From positions 1,302,001-1,366,000 of the forward strand of contig JAMYGW020000005.1 in assembly GCA_025617375.2 (NCBI GenBank): a stretch of 64,000 bases of DNA, in the 5' to 3' direction. The notes under the pieces are model-generated. The model saw only the letters and a program-made list of their open reading frames with translations, ran no database searches and was not told the origin of the DNA. Shown one piece after another: positions 1 through 12,672 of the stretch. Every line of letters begins with the position of its first letter. The stretch's first letter is position 1. Made by a program: the position numbers and the translations under genes. Source of the stretch: Acarospora socialis. Lineage: Eukaryota > Ascomycota > Lecanoromycetes > Acarosporales > Acarosporaceae.

Positions 1-2470
1 ATTATTACAAAGATATTTAGATACTTGTGAAGTATCTCATGAATGTATGACTGAAAGATTGTTGATGCATTGATTAACTTAAAGAGTATCATTAAGTACT
101 TATACAGTTCATATTAAGTATAAAAGACTGTCTTTCATTTGTTATCTTTGCAGATGCAAATTCAGTAGTAAACATTCTTTATATCAATCTTTGTGAAGAT
201 CTTGATTTCATTTACTCAATTCATGATTTTCTCAATTAAGAGTAAAAAATAACAATTCTTCACAGTAACTGCATTGAGTTTGCAGTAATCAACACATAGT
301 TGCAGCTTATCATCAAACTTAAGTGCAAATAGCACTGATGTTCTCACAGAAGACTGTGAGAACTGAATAAAATCATTTTTTAAATTTTCATTCAGATATC
401 TTCAAAACTCTGTGAACTTCTTTTCTGAGAGATTATAGATAGAATTGAAGAGTAAAGTTCATTCATTAATTAAGTTAATAACATAATTCTGCTCACAGTG
501 CAGAGACAAGTTATTAACTTTGTTTTTTAAAAACATTTCTGCAAGATCACAGTACAGTTTTGAAATTTTTATTTGAGTTATATCACTCTGATTTTTCACA
601 TACTCTATGCAGACTTGATATATCTGACTTAAATCTTCAAACTTTAACTTCTTTCTGAAAACTTTGAGATCTAATTCATCATTATTCTCTGACTTTACAG
701 AGTCTTTTATATTTTCTTTTCAAATGAAAATTCACTGAAAATAACTTATTACTGAATTTCTTCAGATCAGTCAGATCACTTTAAGTATTATATTAGATTT
801 TATCTCTGCAGTGATAAGAGATTTGTGATGTTTACAAGTCTTCTTATTATTATTGTGAATGAAGATCTGTTCATGATACATATTATATGTAATCATCAAT
901 TATTGATTAATATCAACAGCATCTCTTGCAGAAAACAGAAATACTAAATTTAAAATTATAACTATATTTAGATGCAGAAAGTTGATATCATTTTTGCTGT
1001 TCATTATTGTTCATAGTTTCTGCTTCACAAGATATATTATAATTTATAGAGCTTTCTTCTTGAAAAGATTCAACTGAGAGAATTCATACATCTTATATAT
1101 GATTTCTTTCTTAAAAGACTCTGTCTTCACAGACTTTTTCTTTGTCTTTTCAATGATATTATTCTTCTTTGAGAATTATATACTCTGTGAAAGCTTCACA
1201 AGCTTTTTTTGTTTACAGCATCTATAAAAATCTTATTTTTCTTGATGCTTCAGCAATCTTTTGTGAGATGATCAATCTTGTTACAATTGAAGCACTTAAT
1301 AGATTGATTTCTATTATTCTGAGAAGCTTTTTTCTCAAATCTTGTTGTAGACTTATTGTTAATCTTTTAAAAAGACTTGAACTTCTTTTGATAGAATGAT
1401 GCTCTTTTTTGCTTACAAAAAAATAAATTGAACTGTAATTTCTTCACAAGAACTATCATGTTCTTTTTGATATTAGACAGTTCTGATTATTCACAAATTT
1501 TTTTGTGCATGAGTTTGTTCAGATCACAATAAAAGAGTATGATTTGAATTTTGTTCATCTTGTTTACTTTGCTTTTTATCTGAAATTGAAGTTCATTATA
1601 ACAATGAAGATATTTCTCATCTGACTTTTTATCTCTTTTACTTGCTCACAATCACTTTATTCAGATATTATGAGTTTGATTTGTTTTATCTTTTAACAAG
1701 TTCTTCAAGAATTTTTTCAAGAATTTTCATTCTTCTGTGAGCTCTTTCTCTTCATAATATGTCTTTTATTGATTCATAATGAAGTAGTGTAGATAATAAA
1801 TCATCTCTGAATACTGAGTCTTCTTTAATATGTTCTCTGTATCAATATTTATCTGATGACAAAAATTACAATAATAACTGTAAATACTGTTCTTATAGAG
1901 ATCTGCATCTGAGAATATCTTTATGAATTAAGTTCATATAACTTCACAATTTATCTCTAGATCTGCAGATTCAGAGTAATTATATTTAATTTGTGTGCAG
2001 AGTTGCAGATTTGTATGTTCTTGCTCTGCAAACTGAATTCTTAACTTTAATTTATAAATTGCAGCATTTTCTGAGAACTTTCTGAATTTTGATGTCTTCA
2101 TGAAAGTGTTTACTATCTCACAAAGAAATTCTTTGCTCTTTCACAAAGTGTATCTGATCTTGTGAACAACTTCTTCAGATTTGTGAACTTACTTGTTAAT
2201 CTTGTGAAATATGATTTGTGTTTCATGAACTTCAAGTTCATTTTTTTTTTCTTTTTCATCATCATTTGACACTCACAGTATAAAGTTCTCATCACTTTCA
2301 AGTTTATCAGTAATCAATTCATGAACATCTTCAGTGAAATCACTCACAAAGACTTCAAACTTCTTTAGATGCTCAGATTTCTCTTGCATTACAGAATTCT
2401 TTGATTTCACTTCTTTCACTTGCATGATTCTTTCTGCTCTCTGTGAGAATTGTTTTGATTTTGAAATCAT
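1..2470 (-). mobile_element. Relict Ty3/gypsy-type LTR retroelement, gag and partial pol, broken
   Basis: On the minus strand, 1294-1253 encodes a gag-type zinc knuckle with C-X2-C-X4-H-X4-C spacing. Further along the same strand, about 430-180, lies a stretch matching the start of a Ty3/gypsy reverse transcriptase domain, including a recognisable LCVDY and LNAVTVKN segment. The order, capsid-like frames at about 2470-1300, then zinc knuckle, then reverse transcriptase, is that of gag-pol. The element runs off the left edge of the window and no LTR was identified. It is heavily decayed with many breaks, has the same dinucleotide depletion as its surroundings, and is a fossil. The right limit is approximate. 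Confidence 0.75.
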
Positions 2471-3777
2471 TGTTGAATAACTGTTTTATGATAAATTGAA
2501 GCAACAATACTGTGAGACTGATCTTAACAGTTATGTGATAATGAACTTTAAGAGTTGAAATGCATAGATAGAATTGTTGCTAGTCTTTGCAAAAGAAAAA
2601 GTGTGCACTTTTATTTCTTTGTAAAGACTGACTTACTAAGCATACTAGCTACATAAGATCTTGCAAAAGAGCTCTAGCTCTCTGCAAATCAGAGTGAGCT
2701 TATAACAAATACTGTTTTCATGATTGTGACATTATTAATTTTCATTTTTCTGTCATCATTGATTTAAATGCTCTTTCTCTCAATTATACAACTTAAAATT
2801 CTCTCTTCAGACATGAAGAAGATGTTTAATAAGTTGCAAATCACTGTGTACTTTAAGCAACTTATGCTGTTGAAAGTCAAAGAACTTATGCAGACACAAC
2901 AGCTCTGAGTAATTGTATAATTTCTTTATCAGTATTTATCAACAGTCAAACTTTCAAACATCACACAATCATCACTCTTGCATGACAAAAGTTCTCATGA
3001 ACTTCTGATGATGAAAAGAAATTAAGAAAGTTTGAACTATATAGTGATTTGAATTTTAACATCATTGCAATTTGTACAAACTTTTTCTAACTTAAATTGT
3101 TTGATATTGTACAGAACAATGCTGTACATTTTTGTTGAATGATCATTTCATTGATGATCTGTTATCTTTCATACAAAGTGACATTTTTTCAAAAATCAAA
3201 TGTTCTTCAGTCATACAACATTCTCACAATTTCTTCTGTCTTACAGTTGCATAAAATATTAAGACAGATCTGAAACATATTGAGAACAAAGCAGTCATGA
3301 AGATTTTGAATGTCTTGACTCTATTGAGAGATTATTGCATTAAAACAAATTATATATATGAGTTGTGATTGATTGCTCTTGTAAAAAATGAGTCATATAA
3401 TTTGAAAGAGATCAAGACAAAGAAAATCAATAAAAATACAAAGATAAAGATCAAGAAAAAAGAACAGAAAAAGAAGTCTTTTTAAAGAATTAAATTGAAT
3501 ATTACTTAATTATTCAACTCATTTTGCATAAGTAGAATGATCATCAAATCAAACTAATTCTAACTCAACTCAACCTGATTCTGACTCAATTCACAAGTTA
3601 AATCAGAAATCTTGACTCATAAGTCAGATCAGAGTCAGTCTGATTGCTTTGATCTGATTTACAGATCAATTTGAATCAATTATGTGACACATACTTTGTG
3701 TACATTTGTCATATATGACTTATAAAATCTCATAGAGCATCATGTTCAGTATATGATATTTTATATGCTATGTAGAG
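2471..3777. other. AT-rich stretch without recognisable gene
   Basis: I see no gene here. Around 3410-3490 a lysine-rich coding-like stretch on the plus strand could be the tail of an old transposase or other element protein, but no diagnostic motif is visible. It may include the terminal repeat of the neighbouring retroelement, which I could not delimit. Confidence 0.5.
3541..3685. repeat. Quasi-palindromic repeat (copy 1)
   Basis: The stretch is built of repeated GACTCA and GATCTGA words in both orientations and forms an imperfect inverted repeat: about 3611-3640 against about 3648-3675. A related arrangement occurs at 15497-15590 and a weaker one near 9205-9250. These could be ends of a decayed DNA transposon or MITE-like element; no target-site duplication could be defined. 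Confidence 0.45.
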
Positions 3778-5990
3778 CACATTTCTAACAATTATTTCTA
3801 ACAATCAAACATGATAACATGATAAGTTGATAACTCTACTACTAGCTTAGACTATTTTATCATTTCACATCTTGCATCAATTCAAAAGATGTCAAACAAT
3901 CATAAAATTTCTGCACAAAAGTCATATTCTTTGTTTGAATAATAACTCACTTAATGTGTATAACACAGAAATTTATGTCTATCAATTGAATCAGAAGACT
4001 GATCATCAAGAAAACTTAATAGTAAAGTTTTATCTTCAAGATAAGTCATCAAAAAGATCTCAGCAGTCTTCTGTAAAGCTTATATGACATTTTTTTGTCA
4101 GTAAACATGATCAAGACATATTTAACTGTCATTTATACAGATTGTTCTGATCAATTGAGTGAAAAATTAGCTTGAAATCAACAGATCTGTGAACTTCTAA
4201 TAGTAACATATTTCTTGTAGAGCAGTCTCTGTGTGTAAGTGTGTTAGAACTGAGCATTAAAATATTAAAGTGATCATACTTACTACTTGACTTTGCATAT
4301 CTCTTTTGTCTAATCATTGTGTTCAAGTGAATTGAAAAAAATGAGAAGTCATCTTCTCAATTTGTACTGTGTAATGAAGAAGACTGAGAAATGCATATTA
4401 CTGCATTTCAGACAGCAAAACATATCAGTATTTCAGTCAACAGACAATTCATCTTCTGTTGCAATTCAAATATTATTTAATTTCTTGCAAATCTTCAGAC
4501 ACTATACTCTATTATTTTATGTTTCATAAACATTCTATATTCATCAAATATTGTGCAACAACTCATAAAATGTCAACAGAGAAGAAACATCAAATCAAGA
4601 AGATCAAATCAATATTTTTAACACATTTTTTTAACAAACTTCAAGTTAATTCTTCACTTTCAGAAAGAGAATGATGAGAATGACAACATTGCAAACTGAA
4701 TTTGAAAATGAAGAGAAAAAGAAAAACATGAAATTGATACACTCAAGAAATCTAATCAAGGAATAGAATCTGACTTCAATACATCTCATAAATCAGAAAA
4801 TAATTATTTAAAACACTGCAGTACAGAATCAGATCACATTTGATGCAAAAATTTGTTCTCTATGTTCAAACATTATGATTAAGCTCTCAGACACAATCAA
4901 AATGCAAAGTTTTATGTTTTTGAGAAGTTCAGAAAGAACAAAGAGTATATTAATGCTGATGAGAATATCAGAGTGCAGATGAAGACTGATGTCATTGAAG
5001 ATCTTAAGAAGTGACAATATTGAGTGAAATAAAGTAATATAATTTCATTATTTCATGCACAACATGCACTGATGAAGTTAGCTGCATAACTTGAGAAAGA
5101 AATTCAACATATTAAACATAAAATTCAACTCAAAGCAGAGCTCAAAGATCTGAAGAATGAGAAGAAAGATTTTGAGATTGTCACAATGAACAAAGACATC
5201 AAGTCAAAGAAGAAGATCTTATCTTCAGATATAAGTAGCAGAGCATTATAATAAAACAATATATTAAAACAACACATTAAAACTAATATATACTTATAGA
5301 TTCATTCACAGCTTGATGATCTGATGAATTGAAATCTTGATTTGATCATTTATTGATGAAAAAGAATTGAGTATCTAGTGAGTCAACAAAGTCTTGAGAT
5401 TGTGAATAACTTTAATTCTCAAGCTCATATGAAACAATTTTGACAGCAGATCATGAATTCAGAAAATATCAAAAACATAAATATTGAGTGAGTATTCTAA
5501 CAGAACATTCTAATAAGCATAAACACTTATTGTCTTGCTCAGCTATACTATTTCAGCTTTAGTTATCACTAAGAATCTGATTAAACAAAACTCTGATTAT
5601 GATCTTAAAACTGTAAAGAGTATTTAAATTTATTTATCAAAGAATGAAGTGAACAATGAAGTTCTAGACAGTGAAAAGAATAATAACTGAATTGTGAATT
5701 TAAACAAGAAAAAAAAGAAGAAGATTGAGCATTCAGATGATCTGTCTTTGTACTTGTTTGATGAAGATGATGATGAGAATTGTGAATTTGATGAAGATGA
5801 TGATGAGAGTTGTGAATTCAATAAAGATGATGATGAGAATCATGATGACAATGATGAAAAAAATAATGTTAATCAAGCTGATAAAAAAAATCAAGATTGT
5901 GTTACAGAGAATGATAAGAAACATATTAAGCTTAATGAACATTACAGATCAGTATTTTTCTCTGTAAGTTCAGTGAACTCTTTTTTTTAA
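3778..5990 (+). repeat. Diverged dispersed repeat, copy A
   Basis: Several blocks recur in the same order in copy B (about 6290-9181). About 3955-4100 matches 6365-6510 (both contain an ATAACACAGAAATT word); about 4190-4320 matches 6595-6720; about 5260-5510 matches 8180-8430 (both contain GAATTCAGAAAATATCA). The copies differ by many substitutions and length changes. They encode broken frames, some acidic and some lysine-rich, with no recognisable transposase, polymerase or capsid motif. The family is not identified. Confidence 0.5.
5761..5850 (+). repeat. Three 30-bp tandem units coding an acidic D/E repeat
   Basis: Units 5761-5790, 5791-5820 and 5821-5850 are near-identical, with period exactly 30 bp. 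On the plus strand they code an acidic decapeptide-like repeat of the form DEDDDE plus NCEF, inside a 98-residue frame (5694-5990, from a non-ATG codon). Period 30 keeps frame. It lies inside repeat copy A and is probably part of that element's decayed gene. Confidence 0.7.
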
Positions 5991-6289
5991 TATGTTATTC
6001 TAATACTTTGTGTATTTTTCAGCTGTTTAAAAGATCAAGAAAGCAGAAGTTGTTAATGTTAATTTCAATGAATTGAAAATGAAAAGATTAAATGCTGATA
6101 GACTCAGTCTGCTTATTAGTGTTTACAATTTCTTTAGATTTTCAAGATAAACTTATTACTTTGTTGTGATAAAAGCATACTATATAATATTTGATGCTGA
6201 TCTCAAAGTCATCTCTTATTTGCAAATTACAAGTTTGACTACATCACATATTTTAATCTAGTGTGTAAACTCAAGTGATGTAATGTCAT

Positions 6290-9181
6290 AAGACAAGAGT
6301 CACTTGTAAAATCACTCAATCAAGATCATATCTTTGACTTAAATCATAACACACTTGACATGAATAACACAGAAATTGATGTCTAGTAATCATTAGAATC
6401 TTGTATTGAAGAAGTTTCAAATAATCATACTATATCTTTCAAATATATCATCAAGAATTTCTTCACAGTCTTTTGCAACACTTATAAAACACTTGTCTGT
6501 CAACAAACATCTGAAATCTGTAACTTCTCATTGAAGAGACAAATTCACTGAGTAACTCTTGAGAAAAAAAGTTTTAATATCAACAAATTGACATTCTTCT
6601 AATATCATTGAATCTCTTTTAGAGTAGTCATTAATCAAGAGTGCATTAAATAAAACTGTTAGAATTGAAGAATATTATAAAGTAATACATACTGTCTGAC
6701 TTAGCACATCTTTTAATGATCATCTTTGCAGACTGTTGTGCTGATTGTTTTGATGACTGCTTTTTTTTTTGAGACATAGTTGATAAAGTGTTCACTAATT
6801 GTAGATTGAATGCAGTCTGAAAATTTGCTATTTGCAAATCTACAGTGATCTGAGTGTTTGTTATATTCAATGCAGTAAATTTATTCTTTGTGACTGTCTT
6901 GAACTTAAGTGCAGAATTGAACTTGAACTTGAACACAGACTTAAATTTAATGAGTATTTTCTTCTTCTTTCTCTTTAGCTTTCTAAATGTCATCATTCTA
7001 GATGTTGACTGTTAAAACTGTATATTAGATTCAAAACATTTTGAACTCATATTTGTTGCTTGATGTGTCAGTGTATTATAGTATTGTGATTTGTGATGTA
7101 GCAATGTTCTTGATGTGAAGTTGAGATCATGTTGTTTTGTTTAACATTTACATTAACACACTGAGTGAATTTGATCAAAACAAACAAATATTGTAGTCAA
7201 ACAACAGTACATACATGCATCTTTCACAATGATTCATCTTTTAAACAACAAACTCTTCAACAAATCAACATCTTTTCTCAGCACAACAAAAAACATCTAA
7301 TACAAGAACTTATGCATTAGAACAGAGCATTAGATTCAAGATGAGTAAGAAGAGAGTTAAGACAACTGAAACTGCAGATAAGTTAAGCAAAAAGTCATCA
7401 TTGCTTTTTACTTCTGTTAATAAATCAAAACATAATCAATCAATCACTGATCAGATTCTACAGCAGAAACATTTGATAAAGAAAAAACTTAGACTGAAGA
7501 AGTAACTGATATTATAATACTTTTTATACTCATAGTTTTTAACATGTTTTTCTAATGTTCTTCAACATGTTACTGACTGATATGTTGTATAGTCAGTTAA
7601 AGATTTTAATGCTGTAATAACAGCAATCAGAATCTTGCAGAAATGTAAAGATCAATTATTTACATTAAGAATGTCAGAATGAAACATTGAATTTGATGTA
7701 GAATCAGTGTGTAAAAAGAAGTAAAACTATTTTCAATACTTATGCACTGTTGCTGCATACATCTATTGAAAGAATCTTTCTTTTAGATCTCAAGCTATTG
7801 AACAAGCAAGAAGATATGATCACAACATTAAGCATCACAAAATACTGAAACTGAGAAGATTGACAGAATAACTTAAAGCAGATTAAAATAAATGTGAAAC
7901 ACTAAAAACAGATGCAGTAAAGACTCTAATAAAGTTCTGTTTCTGTAAAGAACAGAGTGATATGATAATTAGTTATTTAGTTAAATATTATTAACAGTTA
8001 ACAGCAAAATGACTTGAAGAACAGATGAATCACATTGAAAATGAAAACAAAGTACAACAGAAACTTACTGATGCACTTCATGTTAAAGAAGACTTAAAAA
8101 TTACAGAAAAAATAAAGACAGAGCAGATACAGAAGATTGATGTGTCTGAAGAGATAAATAGTTGATGATGTCTGTTAAAATTAAACATTAAAACTAACTG
8201 ATATATGTAGATTCATCTTCAGATTGATTAAGCTGCAGTATGAAATCTTAATCTTTTCATTTGATGCTGAAAGAAAATTGAGTTCATAACTGAACAACAA
8301 AATCTTGAACTAGCTGAGAATTCTGATTCTTAAGTAAGTATGTAAGAATTTTGACAGTAGATTGTGAATTCAGAAAATATCAGAAATATGAAAGTAAAGT
8401 AAGTAATTTAATGATATATTCTAACAACATAAAGTACTTATTACTACACATAACTATGTCATTTCTGTCATCACTATCTTTACTGTTCTTAAAGATGTCT
8501 GAACTGTAAATATAATAACTTTTAGCAGTATAGAGTAAGTCATGACTGAAAATGTAACAATTTGTTTGTCTGAAGATGAAAGTGAGAAGTTGTTCAGCAT
8601 TGAAGAATTGAATAACTTTATAATCAATAATATGAAAAAAGAGTCTCTGAGTGCTGCTGAGCTCTTTAATGATTCATCACTAAATTTTAAAGTTGAAAGT
8701 AATGAAAAGAACAATATCAGTGAGAAGAATGACACAGATAATGACTCAATGCAAGTAAGATGTTTTTCATTGCAAATGTGTTTTGATCATTTATTGATAT
8801 TGACAACAGAAAAAGAATGTGAAATGATTCTAATGTATAAATTTAACATATGTACATCTTAACTTACTGTTTTCATTCTGTCATAATATGATGCTTAGTG
8901 TTCTACAATGAGTCAATAGCATCAGCTAAGTGAGAAGACTATGTCAATAACAACATTACTGCTCTAATTATTGAACTTTCTTTTCTTCTTAAAGTGTAAA
9001 CTTGAGCAATACATTACTTACACAATGCTGCACTTCAGTACTGAGTTTTCATTCTACAAGATTCATCATGTATATTAATGAGAGAAATTTGAATGCATTG
9101 ATCAAGAATAAATTCAAAGATGACATGAGTTTAACATGAATTCATGATTACATCACATGCATTAGAAATAATTGTTAAAAT
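6290..9181 (+). repeat. Diverged dispersed repeat, copy B
   Basis: This is the second copy of the repeat described for 3778-5990, in the same orientation. It ends near a 23-bp terminal motif at 9159-9181 that recurs inverted at 12232-12254. A frame at 8542-8862 codes a moderately acidic peptide that resembles, by eye, the reverse-strand frame at 12672-12409 (both open with an S-D/E-D-E run and share an LLN/LNN segment). This suggests a third, inverted copy beyond 12254. Confidence 0.5.
9159..9181 (+). repeat. Left arm of 23-bp inverted repeat
   Basis: The sequence begins GCATTAGAAATAATTG and continues to 9181. Its reverse complement is found exactly at 12232-12254, and a diverged relative in that same reverse orientation lies at 3778-3800. 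A 23-bp perfect match in such a mutated block is notable. Confidence 0.7.
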
Positions 9182-12100
9182 TCTGCTCACAAACAAGATC
9201 ATTTTCTGACTCATAACTCATCAGAGTCATTATCTTTGTCTGATTCACTTCAAAAGTTATGTTGCATTGCTTCAAGTTCTTGAGATATTGTTGTTAATTC
9301 AATCAGACTGAGCAGCTGATCTCACAATATATTCAGTGTTAATGAGTATGTTTGAAGAAGAGCAGATCTTTATAATGATTTAAGAAATAATTGATTTGCA
9401 AATGCTGAAACAGTAGTGATAGAATTTGAAGTAGTGAATTGAGTAACATTTGTGACTGTTGTGATGACAGAAAGTTTGATGTTGATTGATTAAACAGTTG
9501 ATGATGACTGCATGATGATGACATTAATGTCTGTATTGAACAAATCATCATTCTTTAAGTCAAAGCTCATTTTAATGTCTTTTTCTAACACTTTATGCAT
9601 CTTCTTCTCATAAAAATTGCTCAAACACTCATCAGATGCATCATCATTATCTGAGATGATAATGATAAATAGACAATTTCTATTTTTTAACAGTTTGTCA
9701 GCTGATGACACTTTAAAATCAAAATTATGAGCAGTATCAATCTTAATGATTGTGTCTGAGTTAACTGCATACTCATATGAGTGAAAGTCATGATGCTTGA
9801 TAAGCATAATATGCTGAATTGTCTCAACATTGAGTTAATTTTGTCAGTAATGACATACATTGCAAATCATGTTGAAAAGACACTCAACACTCACTCTCAC
9901 AACAGATATAGCAAGTACATCTTTGACAAATTGAGTCATAACAAATTTAATCTTTTCTCATAATTTTCACTTATCTAAAATGTTAAGATCTTTCATAAAT
10001 GCAGTTTACAGTTATGTTGTGACTTTAGATGCAGTTGTTTTCAATATTTTCTCATTGAACTGCTGTTGTAGCTAAATAATAGCTTTAAGATTAAAATGTA
10101 CAGTCTTGACTGTCAGAACATTTGAATGTGCAGTTGATCAAATTTTAAGTTGTTGATAATATCTTTTGTAATATGATCTGAACTTACACTCATAGTATTT
10201 TTGATGTTCTGATTTTCATGCTGAATTCTTAATGTTGAAGTGCTGTTAGCAGCTGAGCATTAAATTAAAGCATTAGAAAGAAGCTACACATCTGATAAAT
10301 ACTGAGTTTGATGCTTGAATTCAAAACACTGTCAAGATTATATAATGTGTTTTGTTTATCAGTAATCTTGTTGTAATACTGAGAAAGCTTGTTCTTGACA
10401 TTTCTGATTGCATCACTTAATTGAGATGTGAATGATAATTTATAAATACTCACTTTCATTCACTGATCTTCAAGATGATCAAATAAGTCATTGTAGACAT
10501 ATTATGCTTTATTGATGATTGATTCAGCAGTAAAATCAAGTATATTAATTAAAGTCTTGAATGATTTTAGAAGCTTGACAATATATTTAATCTGTTTTCA
10601 TTTTTTATAAAAAATCTTCAGCATACTCATTGATTCACTTTGAGCAGAAGTTCATTCTTTAAGCTCATTTTTATATTCAAGTGTTCACATTAACATATCA
10701 TGAATTGAGTTTCAGTGTGTCTTGACATCTTAAATCATTTCAACAGCTTTGACAAAAGTCACATTTTATAATCATTTGAACTGCTTAAGTCTCTGAGAAA
10801 TACAATTGATGATAATAGCAAGTGTTTGAATCTGTGATAATTTGATTCAGCATATTAAATATTTTTGTTAAAATAGAATGTATCTTTTTCAGTGTGTTAT
10901 CAAACAATATAGAATTCACTGATATGATAGTGAGAATTGTAAAGTCAAAAGTTTCAGTGATTTTCTTGTTGAATATCTCTGCTTTGAGTTTCTCAAGCAG
11001 CTTGTTCATTGTTAATTGAATGATGTGTATTATACAATTCATCATGTTTTTCTGATAGTCTCAATTTACATCTTATTATTTCAGTAGTTTACTAAGATGT
11101 TTGTGAAGAGTCTGATTATTGTATGCATTGTTTGCTGTAACAGCAAAAAGTTTTGTCTTCAGCTTTCATGACTCAAGAACATTAATTACATAGTTAGTTA
11201 AATTTTCATCAGTATGTGCTTTTTCTAGTTCTTTGAAGTCAAGAAAAACTTCACAATAATTTCAGTTTTCATTGATGAAATAATCAGTAATTCTCATAAA
11301 AACAAGATTATTTGAACTGATTCAACAGTTCAAAGCTATGAAAACTTTAATCTGAGATTCAAGTTTTTCAAGAGTGAATATATGCACTTTCTCATATCAT
11401 TTCTTCAAAAGATTTTCAATCTTTGTGCAATCTAAAATCTTTGTATCTAAACAAAGCATCTTAATAAGTCTTTTGAAGTGAGAATGTTTTACTGATTAAA
11501 AAGATCAGTTGAGTACAAAAATGATTATAAGTAGTTGCTGCTTGAATGCTTCAGCTGTGAATGATGACATTTTTATAGAGACTATGACAGAGTTTTAGTG
11601 ACATGAGTATTAGAAATCAGTGTTAAAAAGATAAAGTAATTGACTGATCTATTTATCAAATGCTGAAACTAGATCATTTTATTGTTTATCTTGCAACTGT
11701 CACACACTTTGACATGTTTTACAATTTAGATGTCTTTTCATCAAATTAGTTTCTTCATTTGTCATAGTAAAATATATAATCAAAATCTCACATCTTTTGC
11801 AGAACATCTTAAGTTCTTCATTAATGACAGAGATAATCAATTCAAAGATGAATCATACTCTGAAGATTTGTACAGTGTTATTTCACAGAAGTAATTTCTT
11901 TTGATTGATTTCAGATAGATGCTTGACAGTTCAGCATGTTGTTTTTCATTAGTCTTGAAATTCTTCACTGACATCTAAGTCATAACATAAGAACTCTGCT
12001 TTTGAAGATTGAATCAGACATGTAAGTGAAGTTGTTGTACAAGAAAGTTGAGTGATACTGTTGTGTATGAAATTTCAGCTTTCATTGAGCTCATTGAGTT

Positions 12101-12231
12101 GCTGACTTAATTCAGTCTCTTCTTCATATAATATTAAGTTCTGTGAAGTCATAATTTCTTAAAATGTAAATAGAGATATCACAAAATGATTATTCAATCA
12201 GATTATCATATAATCTGATCAGATTGATAGC
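9182..12231. other. 3.05-kb segment between the inverted 23-bp repeats
   Basis: The segment is AT-rich, with short frames mainly on the minus strand (for example 10265-10459 and 10785-11045). These code asparagine/isoleucine-rich, probably helical peptides with no recognised domain. It may be the body of an element whose ends are the inverted repeats, or simply the spacer between two oppositely oriented repeat copies. Confidence 0.4.
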
Positions 12232-12254
12232 ATTTTAACAATTATTTCTAATGC
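12232..12254 (-). repeat. Right arm of 23-bp inverted repeat
   Basis: This is the exact reverse complement of 9159-9181. The sequence just beyond it (12255-12300) resembles 3801-3845, so the motif marks a recurrent boundary in this repeat family. Confidence 0.7.
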
Positions 12255-12408
12255 TACAAACATTAAATTAATCAAGTTGATTACAGTATTACTGATCAAT
12301 GAAATGTAACATTTTATTGAACTGACTCTTCAAGTCAATTATTAGTTCTCTTTTGCATGATCATCAATGTCAGTTTCTTTCATCTTCTCATTTTCACACT
12401 CTCTTTAA

Positions 12409-12672
12409 CTAAATTTTAATCTCAATCTTTTTGTTTGCTTTCTCATTCACATCATTGTTAACAACTTCATCTTTATTGAGATTATTTTTCTGATATTTAT
12501 TTTCACTGCTAAAACTTAAAATTGAAAAATACAATACTTTAATCTCAGAAGTATCTGTCAAAGACTTAACAAGAAGATTGTTCAATAAGATTGTACTGTC
12601 AAACTGCTCATCATCACTTAACTTTACATAAATCTGAGATTCTGCAACAACACTCTTTCTTTTTTTATTCAC
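12409..12672 (-). pseudogene. Relict acidic/lysine-rich frame of the repeat family
   Basis: This 87-codon frame opens with a basic stretch and then an acidic S-D-D-E segment. It resembles the plus-strand frame at 8542-8862. I do not recognise the protein. It is treated as a remnant of the dispersed repeat because it lies in the mutated block and has the same dinucleotide depletion. Confidence 0.35.

Noticed and set aside
5694-5990. Acidic 98-residue frame as a functional gene
   Set aside because: It starts from a non-ATG codon, sits in a mutated repeat and has a decayed second copy; treated as an element remnant.
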